64,000 bases of DNA from Labia minor (lineage: Eukaryota > Arthropoda > Insecta > Dermaptera > Spongiphoridae): contig OY720350.1 of assembly GCA_963082975.1 (NCBI GenBank), positions 4,502,597-4,566,596 on the forward strand, read 5' to 3'. The notes beneath the pieces were generated by a model. It did no database searches, was not told the origin of the DNA, and was given only the letters and a program-made list of their open reading frames with translations. A program made the translations under genes and the position numbers. Shown here piece by piece: positions 14,031-25,307 of the stretch (position 1 is its first letter; the number at the start of each line of letters is the position of its first letter).

Positions 14031-14504
14031 CGCGCAATAGGAATTGGATTAAATAACATATATTATATTTAAAATAAATTTAATTAATTATAAATTATAT
14101 ATTAAAATTAATAAATATTAATAAATAAGAATATATAACCAGCGCGTGTTTCGCTTTTTGTTGATGGTACCACGTGACGTGCGGTCGCGTGATGTGCAGT
14201 CGTGTTAAAAAATTAATTCTGGTACTGTCAGCGATTCAATCAAGCTTGAATTATATATATATAGTAGTTTTATAGAATTTTTAATAATATGAAAAACTAT
14301 CAAACATATATCTTTATTTATAGGGTCAGTTTAGAGGATAAAAAACCAAAACATGGTAGGTAATGATGAAAAATGTTATAGGTATGATCCTCTTTCGGTT
14401 GAGCTACATTTCTCAAAAGTTGATCGAAAACTACAAATTTTGAATAATGCCCATGTACCAAATTTCATGATTCTAGCTCAAACCGTTTTTGAGTAATCTT
14501 GTCT

Positions 14505-14555
<51 letters not shown>

Positions 14556-14722
14556 TACACACATACTTACACACACACATACACACATACATACATACAC
14601 ACATACTTACACACACACAGACATTTTTCTCAACCTTACAGTGAAAATGATTCAGGAACCTTCAAAACGTATAAAAACATCAAAATCTCAACATCGAAAA
14701 TTTTCGTTCTGGCGAGATAGTA
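14031..14722 (-). mobile_element. HINE copy with expanded CA microsatellite
   Basis: Element orientation is minus. Its 5' terminus is the complement of GGCGAGATAGTA at 14711-14722. The internal block contains the complement of CGAAAATTTTCG, the family sequence CAAAACCGTTTTTGAG near 14480, and the internal hairpin near 14230. The 3' part (14031-14110) keeps GAATTGGATTAAATAACATA, but the terminal GAGTGGAGACACTC hairpin is lost. The microsatellite at 14507-14621 sits where other copies have only a few CA/TG units. Confidence 0.88.
14507..14621. repeat. CA/ATAC microsatellite inside the HINE
   Basis: About 115 bases of ACAC with interspersed ATAC and TTAC units. The 73-residue Thr-His frame read through it (14499-14720) is an artefact of the repeat. 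Confidence 0.95.
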
Positions 14723-15683
14723 AAAATAGAGGGTTAAAAAAGTGTTGACTTTACTTCTAGGTTTTGTAACATAACATATATGTATATGTAATTATTTATT
14801 ATGAAAAATATAGCATATATCTTCTTCTTCTTATTTGCTTTTGGACCATCTGGGATCACGCAAAGCTCCCACTTAGTGGTTGCTTATTTTTTGACGTAAT
14901 CCTGCTGGTGCAGGTTTATTTATATATATAATTATAATATAATTATGGAAATAGAATATAATAAACACATTTCATATAGTATAATATAATTCGTAAAAAT
15001 TTTATTTTTATATTCAAAATTATATTTATTATTATTATTATTATTAAAGGTTTTATATCAATTCATTTTTTTTTTCAATTTTATTTACAAACCAAAATTA
15101 AATAATATATTCTTTAAAGAAAATTAAGTTTACATAAAACACTAAAAAAATAAAGTTTTATTTAATGTCACTTAAAATCCTTTTTTCAATTTTAGATGTG
15201 TCACTCAAAAATCCATTTGATTGGCAAATATTTATATTTTGATATTAAAAAATAATAATAAATAAATAAAAAACAATTTCCATTAAATATAATTCTTGAT
15301 TTTATTATAATTATAATAAACATATGACTAATTGAAAAAAAGGGAAGAATTTATAAATAGATGCTAGTTGAACCATGAAAAGAGTAGATTGGAATGTTGA
15401 GAGAAGCAGCAGAGACAGAGAGACAGAGTGAAAGAGAAAAGAAACGTTTTGACTTAAAGAAGAACATTCATCATAGAATAAGTAGGTATAAATGTGTACA
15501 TGTCAAGAAAGAGAGAGAGAAATAGTAAAGATACAAACATTTTCTAGTTGATCAATCCATCTTAGCTTTCAACTTATTATTGCCACCCTGAAATATGACA
15601 AGCAATGACAGATTGAGAGATTAAAAATATACTACCACCAATAACTAGAAAAAATAAAATAAAAATAAATTATAGTATATAGA
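14723..15683. other. AT-rich spacer with one short mixed-composition block
   Basis: Mostly A/T. At 14820-14925 a CTT run precedes about 80 bases of balanced composition containing TCTGGGATCACGCAAAGCTC and the small hairpin CCTGCTGGTGCAGG. Not identified. A purine-rich GA tract lies near 15405-15525. Confidence 0.5.
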
Positions 15684-15698
15684 TTTCAAATAATACCT

Positions 15699-15974
15699 CT
15701 GACTTTTGTACATCCTACGCAAGGACAACGCCTAACAAGTCTGTTATATCAATGAGGTGTCCTATGATCAGTAGAACGGGTCCTCTCAACCTTTACCTTG
15801 ATTTCGTTGATTCAAGGCGGTATCAAGTAGCTTTTCCCCAATGTTGTTCCCGGAGGCTGGGTTGACTCCGTCCCATAGACCCCAGCTAGGGAAATTCCCT
15901 TGCCAGGCCCGGGACTTGAACCCGGGACCATGTGAATGTGAGGCAGGTTCGCTACCCACACACCCAATGGCGCC
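15699..15974 (-). mobile_element. tRNA-derived SINE, full-length copy
   Basis: Bounded by a perfect 15-base target duplication TTTCAAATAATACCT (15684-15698 and 15975-15989), which fixes both ends. On the minus strand the element starts GGCGCCATTGGGTGTGTGGG. It has an A-box-like TGGGTAGCGAACCTG, then a T-arm-like CCCGGGTTCAAGTCCCGGG, whose CCCGG/CCGGG stem surrounds the B box GGTTCAAGTCC. A conserved unrelated body follows (CAACCCAGCCTCCGGGAAC, CTACTTGATA, AGGACCCGTTCTACTGATCA), ending GTACAAAAGTCAGAG. This layout is that of a Pol III-transcribed SINE moved in trans by a LINE. The 112-residue open frame here crosses the element and is not a gene. Confidence 0.95.
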
Positions 15975-15989
15975 TTTCAAATAATACCT

Positions 15990-17249
15990 ACACACACACA
16001 CACAAATGATTTGATATCTTAATGAATGGTTGATAAGAATATATATCAGATACAAGATAAAGTAGGAAGAGATTAAAGAAAAAAAAATATACATGCAACA
16101 GGTGTAATAAAATGGTAGTGGCATATAGGGGAGAGATCAAATTCATAAAATAATTAAAGTATTGATGTAGAATATTCTTTTATTCTTTTATTATGAAGAG
16201 TTATGAGGTAGAGGAGTTAGGATGGTAAAGATGAAGAAGAGTGAAGAGGAGTGAAGATAAGAGAAGTGAGTGAGATTATTATATTTAAAATAAATTAAAT
16301 TTTGCTCGATAAAATGAATTCTTATAAACTGATAAAAAAATACGAATAAAAATAAGAAAATAAGAATAAAAATTTTATTATTATTTTTTATTTTGTTATT
16401 TTGTGTGAACAAACTTATGCTTAGTACTTTATGCTACATTAAAATATCAAAGAAAATAAGTATATAAATAAATAAATAAATAATATACATTTTTTGAGAA
16501 TACTTATTTAGTAGAGGGTGCAAAAAATAAAAAATGATTTTAAAATTTTCAAGTAAATGACAAAGAACAATTCATTAATTTGAAATGTTACATCAACTTT
16601 TTCTTTTTGAATCGAGTGACTTGAATAATTTCAATGGTTTTGATAACAAATAAATTTGGTTCATCAATTCCAAAAAACAAAAAAAGAAAAAGGAATTGAA
16701 TTCCAGTTCTACGATTGATTATAATTATTAAAATACAATTTTTATTTAAAATATACATATGTGTCTACATACATAAATCAAATGAACATTAATCAAATGA
16801 ATGTATTATTGTATTATTTCGAAATTATTTAAAAAATACTAAAGTAGATTTTTCTGAGTAAAGTGCTTAAAATATAAAATTTTCATGAGATAGAGAATCC
16901 AAATATGAAATTAGAATTTGTCATGTCCTGGAAAATTGTTATAAATTTTATAAACTAAAAATTTATTAAGCAAATTACAATGCAACTTTGATTAGAACAA
17001 ACGTTAATCAATTTTATCAATATGAAAAAATAAACAAAAAATTAATTTTTAAAAAATTATATTAAACAAAACAAAGCTTAACTGATATTGGGAGAAATTA
17101 TCCTTGTTTGTTTCTAATCTATCTGGTGAATATTTTTGCTGATTTTTGGCAAAAATCGATAAATATTAAATCGTTTATAATATATTTAGTTTAGCAAAGC
17201 TTTACATAATAATAATTTATATAATTCTACTTAATTTAGGTTTGAAAAC
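15990..17249. other. AT-rich spacer, no gene seen
   Basis: A CA run just right of the SINE (15990-16002), purine-rich tracts at 16190-16280, otherwise A/T-rich. Open frames here are Lys/Asn/Phe-rich chance frames. Confidence 0.6.
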
Positions 17250-17522
17250 AATCTCTTTCTTATTACCTAAATAAAATCTATAAAAAACAAAAACAAAAAC
17301 GGTTTAGAATAGATAGTATTTAGCATTAAAATGGAATTCCTGCTCCTTGATGGTTAAGGTTAGGCCACCCGCATTACATCCCACGTGTGTATCTTCAAGT
17401 GTAACATAACAGAACATAACAAATCACCATTACAAGAATTATTTTTTTTTTACATCAATAAATCAATGAAATTTTTAAAGTAGTAAGCTAAAAGTATTTT
17501 ATTTCAAGTGGAGGGGAGCAGA
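17250..17522. repeat. Dispersed repeat of unknown class, copy 2
   Basis: Collinear with 8505-8822: shares TTATTACCTAAATA, CTGCTCCTTG, GGTTAGGCCACCCGCA, ACATAACA units and TTTATTTCAAGTGGAGGGGA. Gaps in both directions show the copies are old. Confidence 0.7.
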
Positions 17523-17679
17523 TTGCAGTTACTTGAGTCTCTCAGCCTGTATTCGACCTTCAACTATTTAACTTGCAACCTCTTGATTCAATAAAATTCA
17601 TAAAATTCAAGTTTGTCTTATGTATATACAATATATATTCATACAATTGCACATTTCTACATATTCGAGTATTTTATAA

Positions 17680-17963
17680 AAAAAAAAAAATTAAAAAAAA
17701 AACTCTGACTTTTGTAAGTCCTACGCAAGGACAACGCCTATCAAGTCGGTAATTTCAATGAGGTGTCCTATGATCAGTAGAACGGGTTCTCTCCACCTTT
17801 ACCTTCATTTTCTTGATCGGAGGCGCTATCAAGTAGCTTTTCCCCAATGTTGTTCCCGGAGGCTGGGTTGACTAGGGAAATCCCCTTCCCAGGCCCGGGA
17901 CTTGAACCCGGGACCATGTGAATGTGAGGCAGGTTCGCTACTCACATACCCAATGGCGCCTTG
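17680..17963 (-). mobile_element. tRNA-derived SINE copy
   Basis: Target duplication GAGTATTTTATAA at 17667-17679 and 17964-17976. Same head, B box and body as the copy at 15699-15974, with a small deletion in the central block (the CTCCGTCCCATAGACCCCAG part is missing near 17873). The 3' end carries an A/T tail of about 30 bases, expected of LINE-dependent retroposition. Confidence 0.93.
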
Positions 17964-17976
17964 GAGTATTTTATAA

Positions 17977-18684
17977 TATATAATATAAATAAAATGTTAC
18001 TTTATACTTTATTGTCATTATTATTTGTATATTTGAATGATTGTGTTGTTAGTTGTGGATTGTAACGAGAGATGATGATGATGGTGATACTGGTCAGGTG
18101 AATAAAGGATCATTACTGTCCATTTCTCTTCATTTTTGTTACCTTTCATCTCAATCAAGTGTACAATGAGTGACTGACTGACTGACTGACTGACTGGCCT
18201 TTGAACTCTTCTCTCTTTGAGTTTTCATACAAATATACATTCTCACACTCTTCCCCATACACACATCTCTATTTCTCTTTCACATATCATCTCTCTTCTC
18301 TCTCATTCATTTTCTCTTGGTCTCTTCATCTAGGTATGTAGATATATATATATAGATGAAGAAAATGATGACATTTAGGTAATATAAAAATAGTAACATT
18401 AACATTTTTAAAATTGATAATAATTATACATATATTTACATATTATATAAAAATAAAAAAATATTATTAATTTTTTTTAATAGTTAAATTATATAGAATT
18501 ATTTATTTTCTATATTGTTTTTTTAAATAGGGTCTTGGTTTTTTTTCGAAAGGATTTACTTTCAAATGTAAATTAAATTTTTTATTTTTTTCCTTTCTTT
18601 ATTCAGTTTAAAATATAATAAAATTAAAACAAAATTTTTTTAATATTAATCTATTAATGCAATAAAAAACAGATATGGATATAA
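17977..18684. other. Spacer with TGAC microsatellite and pyrimidine-rich tract
   Basis: GACT/TGAC tandem units at about 18168-18196 and CT-rich sequence at 18200-18330; the rest is A/T-rich. No gene recognised. Confidence 0.6.
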
Positions 18685-19168
18685 CATGAATATTTTTAAT
18701 TTTATTTTATTTATAATATATAAGTAAGAGCTGGCTGTGTCGTCATGAAGGGCTGGGTGACGTCATATAATTTTAAATTAAGAAAAAACTAATGAAGATG
18801 ATAAAACCAATACAAAGTGCATGATTTGTGGAGATAGGTAAAAAATCTCCTCATGTGAAATTTGGTGTGAAAATAGCCCTTCCTATTGTCGATCGGTAAT
18901 ACTACCACTTCCGGTTTTCGGATATACACCAAAAGTTGATCAATCCATCATACTGATGCATTAAGTAAATAGACCAAATTTTATCAAAATCCGTTGAGCC
19001 GTTCAAGCTGTACACATCTATACGCACGGACGGACAGACGGACAGATATGATGCTAAAAATACTTTTTTCTGTTAACAAAATGCATGATTCGTGGAGATA
19101 TGTAAAAATCTCAACATGTGAAATTTGGTGTGGAAACAATACCTCCCTACTATCGTCGGTCGGTAAAA
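18685..19168 (-). mobile_element. Helitron-like nonautonomous repeat, family 2
   Basis: Matches 56070-56562 in the opposite orientation almost end to end. Landmarks: TGACGTCAT near 18759, ACTTCCGGTTTTCGGATATA, CGTTGAGCCGTTCAAGCTGT and the GGACGGACAGACGGACAGA block (19028-19046). Each copy holds two diverged direct repeats of about 85 bases (here about 18820-18905 and 19080-19168), each with GTGAAATTTGGTGTG. The outer end, read on the minus strand, is TTTTTACCGACCGACGATAG, similar in style to the HINE 5' end. The short opposing open frames across this region are not genes. Confidence 0.8.
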
Positions 19169-20299
19169 AGTACAAAAAATACTATTATCTAATTTATTTA
19201 TTATATTACATAAATTTTTTTAAACATTATTTCTTAAATATGATTATGTATCCTTAGAGGATAGGACAATTTATTAAAATCCATAGAAATCATATTATAC
19301 CATAATTCCCTGTTCTATTCACCATTATTTATTATTATAAAGAAAAATGATTAATTAATTGTTAAAGATCTCAAAGAGAGGACGACAATCCTTCAAGTTT
19401 CTTTTCTTTTATCAAAATTTAATAATCATAAAATTTATTTAATTATATTTAATTTATTTATTTTTTTAATGTGATCTTTAACTAAAATTAATAATAATAA
19501 TAATAATATTGCAATAAAAATATAATAGATATTATTAGATATATTTATGATGGTTTTAATTAATACTAAATTAATTAATTTAATTTTTTTTTTCCAGGTA
19601 AGATTCAAGATTATTCTTTTTGATCTTTTATTTTTCCAAAACGTACGTATTACTAGTATATAAGAGTATCATGTATTATTATAATTATTATATTATTTAT
19701 TATTTTAAGAGTATTATTTCATAGGAAATAAATAAAATAAAAAACAAAATTAAAATGTTAATATGTATATATTTATATAAGAAAAGTTATTTCTAGGTTA
19801 TTTTCGATGCTTTGTGAGATTTGAATTTTGAGTTTTGATCTATTCCGATTTTCGTAAATTAATAATATAGCCAAATAGAATATTATTATCATAAATGTGT
19901 GATAACTTGTATGGATGTATGTATATACAAAAAATTTATCCAATTATATTTCTATTTTCAAATATGCAATCTATTCATTCAATATTTGATTATTAATCAA
20001 TAAATGGGATATTTAAATTGGAATTATTATTATAATAAAAGTGAATGAATAAATGAGTGAGGTTGAGGAGAGAAAAAAAAACGATTTCATTTCCATGTTC
20101 ATTATAATATATTCATTGGACAATATAAAGGCCACAAATATCACCATTTATCAACTCTCATTGACCTCTTCTTTCTAAGTGTAAGTGTATTATGATGACA
20201 TTAATTAAACGATTAAACATTTTTCAAAAATATGGCGTTGTTAATAAGAAGAGACATGATAAATTATGATTGTTTCATCAGGTATTTTTGAAATTTATT
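19169..20299. other. AT-rich spacer, no gene seen
   Basis: AAT/TTA runs near 19488-19508 and A/T tracts throughout. Confidence 0.6.
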
Positions 20300-20774
20300 T
20301 TAGTTATCTAGAATATAGATATATATGTAGCAATGTGGAACGGGTTGGATTGGTGTCTAGGGTTAATTTTCTCGATAGAGCAACAGGAAGACTTCTTGTT
20401 TGGACTTTTCTATAAAATGGTTTATTTACAAATAAATATACATATACAAATACAAACACTCTCTCATCATCATAGCCAAGCAATCGAAGAATCAAGAATC
20501 TAAGAAGAATTCCTTGCGGGAGTTCGCGTTTCAATTTATATCTTAATCCCGTCCCTACCGAGCATCGATTGTGGCGGGAGAAGGGGGTGGGAGACTTCCT
20601 CCTGGTCGTCACCAAAGGCCCTGTCTCAAGCATGATCAGGGATGAGGGACCCGCGGCCTTTCCGCTACCCTCGGTTGCATTTTACAACCAGAGACAAGGA
20701 AGTGGAGTGAGGAGGTCGAAACACCCCTGTCACCAAAATCCCTTGACCTCGGTTTCAATTCCCACATATATATA
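20300..20774. other. GC-rich island, unidentified
   Basis: About 450 bases with blocks far richer in GC than the flanks, such as ACCCGCGGCCTTTCCGCTAC near 20650 and a GCGGGAGAAGGGGGTGGGAG block near 20574. Overlapping frames of 75 and 109 codons occur on opposite strands, but neither has a motif I recognise. GGTTTCAATTCCC (20750-20762) resembles a tRNA B box, and a SINE-type tail follows directly, so a different SINE or a composite insertion is possible. Confidence 0.4.
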
Positions 20775-20830
20775 TATATCTGACTTTTTTTTGTAGAACC
20801 TACGCAAGGACAATTATATAAATTAAGTGT
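20775..20830 (-). mobile_element. SINE-type 3' tail fragment
   Basis: CTGACTTTTTTTTGTAGAAC followed by CTACGCAAGGACAA matches the 3' end of the SINE family on the minus strand, but no SINE body is attached. The tail abuts the GC-rich island, so either the tail is shared by another element or a SINE was truncated here. Confidence 0.55.
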
Positions 20831-21549
20831 TAACCCCCAAGCTGCGCGTGCCATCTATATCTATTATTATTGTCTAAATCATGCTTATCTTGAAAATTAA
20901 GAATACATATTTAAATTTACACATTTAAATTAAAAAATTAAATGTTTACCATATTTTTCGTAGAGTGGAGTACAAAAAAAACAAACAATTAATTTATTTT
21001 CTTATCATTCGAATAATTTGGCACAATCAAATGAATATAAAAGATTTGACAAATTTCCATTGGTAGTACATAAAATCAGTGAGTTGCACAATTCGAGAAT
21101 ATAATATCTAGAAATCAATAATAAATCATTTGCAAATCTTCAAATGGAATTTATTGAAATGCTATGTGGCATTCAATTGAAAGAAATTTTTTATTTTTTA
21201 AATTTTATAAAAAAATTATCTACCCTGAAAGCATACAGAAAAAATTAATGTGAATTTTCTATTCTTTTTGCCGGTTGGCATAAATTCATGTGCAAGTTTC
21301 GACCAACATGAGCTGTCCATTAACTTCTTTCTGGCTTATTTTTTAAGCTATGCATTTATTTATTAATTAATATATAAAGAGTTTTAAATTAATTAATAAA
21401 TAATACAAATATAAGTAAGTGTTATTTATTTATTTAATAAACAATTTAGAAATCATGATAATTTTATTTAAAAATTCTCTCTTTAGAAGAATTCTTTTTA
21501 TTAAATAAATAATAAAAGAACTATTTTAGTATTTATTCATTATAATATG
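20831..21549. other. AT-rich spacer
   Basis: No gene or family recognised. Confidence 0.6.
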
Positions 21550-21560
21550 TTATATATATA

Positions 21561-21825
21561 TAGGGCTCCATTGGGTGTGTGGGTAGCGAACCTGCCTCTC
21601 ATTCACATGGTCCTGGGTTCAAGTCCCTGGCCTGGCAAGAGAATTTCCCTAGCTGGAGTCTATGGGACGGAGTTAACCCAGCCTCCGGGAACAACATTGG
21701 GGAAAAGTTACTTGATAGCGCCTCCGATCAAGAAAATCAAGGTAAAGGTTGAGAGGGCCCATTCTACTGATCATAGGACACCATATTGATATAACCGGCT
21801 TGCGTAGGACGTACAAGTCAGAGGT
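21561..21825 (+). mobile_element. tRNA-derived SINE copy
   Basis: Plus-strand copy flanked by TTATATATATA (21550-21560 and 21826-21836). Head, TGGGTAGCGAACCTG A-box-like segment, GGTTCAAGTCC B box (about 21616) and the complete body ending GTACAAGTCAGAGG are present. The T-arm stem has mutated to CCTGGGTTCAAGTCCCTGG yet remains pairable. Confidence 0.93.
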
Positions 21826-21836
21826 TTATATATATA

Positions 21837-21929
21837 CTATGTATATAAGTTGTAAAAGAGAGGAGTAGGATTCAAAGAAATTTCATCTTGTATTATTAAA
21901 GTTGTATGATTTATTTTTCAATTTAGTCT
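21837..21929. other. AT-rich spacer
   Basis: Short spacer with no recognised content. Confidence 0.4.
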
Positions 21930-22195
21930 TTCGGCCCCTTGTGCGTTGATGAGTCATTAGTAGCGACTCATTAGAGCGCTAAGACCCCTCCCTCCCTCCC
22001 TCCCTCTTGGTTGTCCTATAGAGCCTTTGGTCTAATTTTACATTTTAGACATGCTTATGGCGGAAAGTGAACCAACCACCCCAAGCGATCTTCAAACTAT
22101 CCCCCCCCCCCATTCCCACTCTCTCTTTCTCTTTCCTTTTACCCCATTCCTTACACTGCCCCAGATAAAGGAATGAGACATTTGCTGTTGTTGTT
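21930..22195. other. GC-richer island with CCCT and poly-C tracts
   Basis: Contains the hairpin ATGAGTC...GACTCAT (21950-21972), a CCCT tandem run (21988-22005), a C12 run near 22100 and a pyrimidine tract. Its CTTGGTTGTCCTATAG segment loosely resembles the complement of part of 33390-33660 (CTTGGTTGACTATAGG), so the two may be distant copies of one element. No coding is evident. Confidence 0.4.
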
Positions 22196-22539
22196 GAGTT
22201 TATTAAACCATGAAATATTTAACAAATAAAACAATTGAATTAAATAGGATGAATTTTAAAAGAGATGAATCTAAAATTATTTATTAACTTAGTAAAAATT
22301 CTATTTATGATATTGAACGTATATTATATTATACGAGTATTATACATATTTAATCTTTCTATGGACTAAATAACTAAAAAAATATTTTAAACAATTTTTA
22401 CTTTTGTTTGTGCTGAGTGTTTGGCAACAGATTAGTTATTGTTATATGAGATCAATTGTGTTTGTTGTGTTGCAATGTAATATAAAAAAAAGCTATCGAC
22501 TATCTCGTAAACTTGAATTGAATTAATTAATGTATGATC
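22196..22539. other. AT-rich spacer
   Basis: No gene or family recognised. Confidence 0.5.
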
Positions 22540-22941
22540 TGCAGTGTTAAAAAATTAATTCCGGTACTTTCAGCCATTCAATCAAGCCGAAATTCTATAT
22601 ATAGCAGTTTTATACAATTTTTAATCATGTGAAAAACTATCAAACCTATATCTTTATTTTTACGGTCACTTTAGAGGAAAAAAATCAAAACGTTGTAAGT
22701 AATGACCCTCTTCCGGTTGAGCTACATTTCTCAAAAGTTGATAGAAAACTACAAATTTTGAATAATTCACGTATAGCTCAAACCGTCTTTGCGTAATCTT
22801 GTCTACATACATACACACACACACAGAAATTTTTCTCGATCTTAGTGAAAATGATTCAGGAACCTTCAAAACGTATAAAAACATCAAAATCTCAACATCG
22901 AAAATTTTCGTGATCACAATACTATCTCTGGCGAGATAGTA
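22540..22941 (-). mobile_element. HINE copy lacking its 3' region
   Basis: The 5' terminus is the complement of GGCGAGATAGTA at about 22930-22941. The internal hairpin (TTTCAGC near 22569), GTTGTAAGTAATGACCCTC and TTGAGCTACATTTCTCAAAA blocks and a short CA run (22813-22826) are in family order. The copy stops near GCAGTGTTAAAAAATTAATT, so the AT-rich 3' part and terminal hairpin are absent. An 83-residue open frame inside is incidental. Confidence 0.9.
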
Positions 22942-23629
22942 AAAAAATGAATATTTGAATTTGTTTAAATTAAATAAGTCAAAGTATACAAAAATATATT
23001 TTTACAGGAAAATGAAATTTCAAATAATGTAGATTCTTGTTTGAATGATTAAAAATGAAATTTAAATAAAGCCAAAAATTGTGTGAATAGGACAACGACC
23101 ATTTAATATTTTTTTGAACAGATTATTTTACTTTTTTTTAAAAACAAAATTTTATTTGTTTGTCTCTTTTAAAAATAATTTTTTTTTTAAATTTCGTTAA
23201 GAAAGAAACCCTTTATTAATTCAAATTTGAAAAAATAATTTAGAATTTAACTTTTATATGCCTTTTTTAAATATTAAGTTGTTAAAAAAACTTTATGAAA
23301 TTTCAGGTTATTTGAATAAAAAACGAAACATTGAATTGACCATTTTATCCAATAACTTCTTGTCATTTATCCACCACTTCTGCTCCTTGGAGGCGAATAA
23401 CGTCGACATCTCATTTTCATTTTCATTTTTTCGCAGTTCTCTCTTTTCAACGCAATGTCGTCTTAACACAAAGGAAATACCTCAGCAGCTGGCTGGAATA
23501 TATGATAATCGGACTGAGCAATGTCTTCTATACGTTGGATATGACAAAACATCCCAGAAAATTCCTACTTAACTTCAAGCATTCTCAGAACATGGCGGAT
23601 GATTACTCACTATTAATAAAAAAAAATGG
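22942..23629. other. Spacer with an unidentified mixed-composition block
   Basis: Mostly A/T-rich to 23340. The block 23341-23600 is more balanced and holds a 104-codon frame (23258-23572, plus) with no motif I recognise. It lies directly upstream of the Penelope-like fragment and is not seen upstream of the second copy at 52541. Confidence 0.4.
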
Positions 23630-23880
23630 ATATAATCACGTATTTTTGTGAGATTGTTTTCTCGACGTTTCGGCACCCATTTTGGCGCCATTTTTAAAAG
23701 AATTATTTAGGTGTGAATATTTTTGGGATTCTGGGTCTTAGTCTATGTGACCAAGGGTTTGGGTTGATAGGTTGGATGGTTTTGTACTCACTGCGTTGCT
23801 GTGGAGCTACGAAGAATCCTGGGCAATCCTGAGACTGGCACACGTCCGCACTGGACAACAGCACGAGACTGAAACTGAAT
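23630..23880. mobile_element. Penelope-like terminal fragment, copy 1
   Basis: Shares with 52541-52830 the leading block TATTTTTGTGAGATT, CTCGACGTTTCGGCAC and TTTTGGCGCCATTTT, then GGTTTTGTACTCACTGCGTT and GGCACACGTCCGCACTGGAC. The GCCGAAACGTCGAG motif on the minus strand resembles GAAAC-bearing ends of Penelope-like elements. The distal inverted repeat present in copy 2 is lost here. Confidence 0.6.
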
Positions 23881-24486
23881 AGATTTGTTACATTTAAGAT
23901 GATAAAGATTATATCAGTGTAAGACTTTATCAAAATGAAAAAACAAAAGATTTATATTATAAGAGTTTATGTTTATTATATGTAAAGGCGGCACACACAC
24001 AATATTAATATTGATTTTATTAATTGAATAAAATTAAAAAGTTACCATACTTTTTTGATTACATCTCGTATACCTTTTTTCTAACTTAAAAACTAATATA
24101 AAAACCAAGGAAAAGTGTTTTATAATTTTCCATTAGAACAATTTAAATATTGGCTAAAATTTAAACAAAAAGGTTAATAATTTTATTATACAACGTTCTA
24201 ACGACTGGCCATTATTCTCCATTTTCATTATATATATATATATATTATAAAATATTTCACCTTAATTTATAATCTATTTCACATTTTTAAGAGCCATTTC
24301 CATAAATAAGTACTCAAGATTATTAGTATTTATATTTTATTGCTTTGCTACTTTTATGAAATTACGATCGTAATAAATTGGAAATGAATTATTCCAATAG
24401 AGTGGTGGTGGTGGTGGTGGTGGTAGGTTGAAGAGAGTGGGGGACACATGAATAAAGCGATGCTGTGACAAATCATTTTACCCATT

Positions 24487-24533
<47 letters not shown>

Positions 24534-24979
24534 TGAGAAAAGGTCATAACTCTCCTCCCAAATTCCCATTTTCCCATTCCCTAAACCATTCCTCGTTTTC
24601 TCTATGAATCCATTTATATGTCAATTTATCACTGTAAAATAATACATGGAGTATTATATTTATTTCCCTGTGCAGTGCAAAGTAAAATTAACCTAATAAA
24701 ACCTATACATTAAATTTATAACGTTTTTTTTTTATTTTCTCTTTTTCAATTATGATTTTATTTAAAAAAAAAAAAATTACTTTATTACTTGCTATTTATT
24801 GAATTATGGGTAACAAGTATTTAAGTCTGTTTCTCAATTAATTATGATTTACGATATATGAAACTTACTTTCGAGAATAGTACTGTTTATTTGTACTTGG
24901 ATGAATAATAAAGATATGTCTTTTAAAAAATAAAATTTATTCACTAAAAATGCTGCTTTTTAAATTGATCAAATGATAA
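23881..24979. other. AT-rich spacer with GTG and AT microsatellites
   Basis: GTG run at 24402-24424 and an AT run at 24494-24530; A/T tracts elsewhere. The 71-codon minus frame (24354-24569) is made of these repeats and is not a gene. Confidence 0.7.
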
Positions 24980-24994
24980 ATTGATAAATAAAAA

Positions 24995-25292
24995 AAAAAA
25001 AACACCACTGGCTTTGTACGTCCTACGCAAGGACAACGCCTAACAAGTCTGTTATATCAATGAGGTGTCCTATGATCAGTAGAACGGGTCCTCTCCACCT
25101 TTATCTTGATTTTCTTGATCAGAGGCGCTACTTTTTATCAAGTAGCTATTCCCCAATGTTGATCTCGGAGGCTGGGTTGACTCCGTCTCATAAACCCCAG
25201 CAAGGGAAATTCCCTTGCCAGGCCCGGGACTTGAACCCGGGACCATGTGAATGTGAGGCAGGTTCGCTACTCACATACCCAATGGCGCCTTC
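24995..25292 (-). mobile_element. tRNA-derived SINE copy
   Basis: Target duplication ATTGATAAATAAAAA at 24980-24994 and 25293-25307. Full head, B box and body on the minus strand. It carries the insert CTACTTTTTATCAAGTAGC in the body, as in the copy at 54820-55115, marking a subfamily distinct from copies without it. An 89-codon plus frame across it is incidental. Confidence 0.94.
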
Positions 25293-25307
25293 ATTGATAA
25301 ATAAAAA

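Noticed and set aside
14499..14720. 73-codon Thr/His-rich open frame
   Set aside because: It is the translation of the CA/ATAC microsatellite inside a HINE.
15699..15974. SINE heads as functional tRNA genes
   Set aside because: A T-arm and A-box-like segment are present, but no acceptor stem pairs around them, and the sequence continues into the SINE body.
15786..16124. 112-codon minus frame
   Set aside because: Its conserved part lies wholly in a SINE with perfect target duplications; similar frames recur in other SINE copies only because the SINE sequence recurs.
24354..24569. 71-codon minus frame with Tyr-Ile and His runs
   Set aside because: Encoded by the AT and GTG microsatellites.
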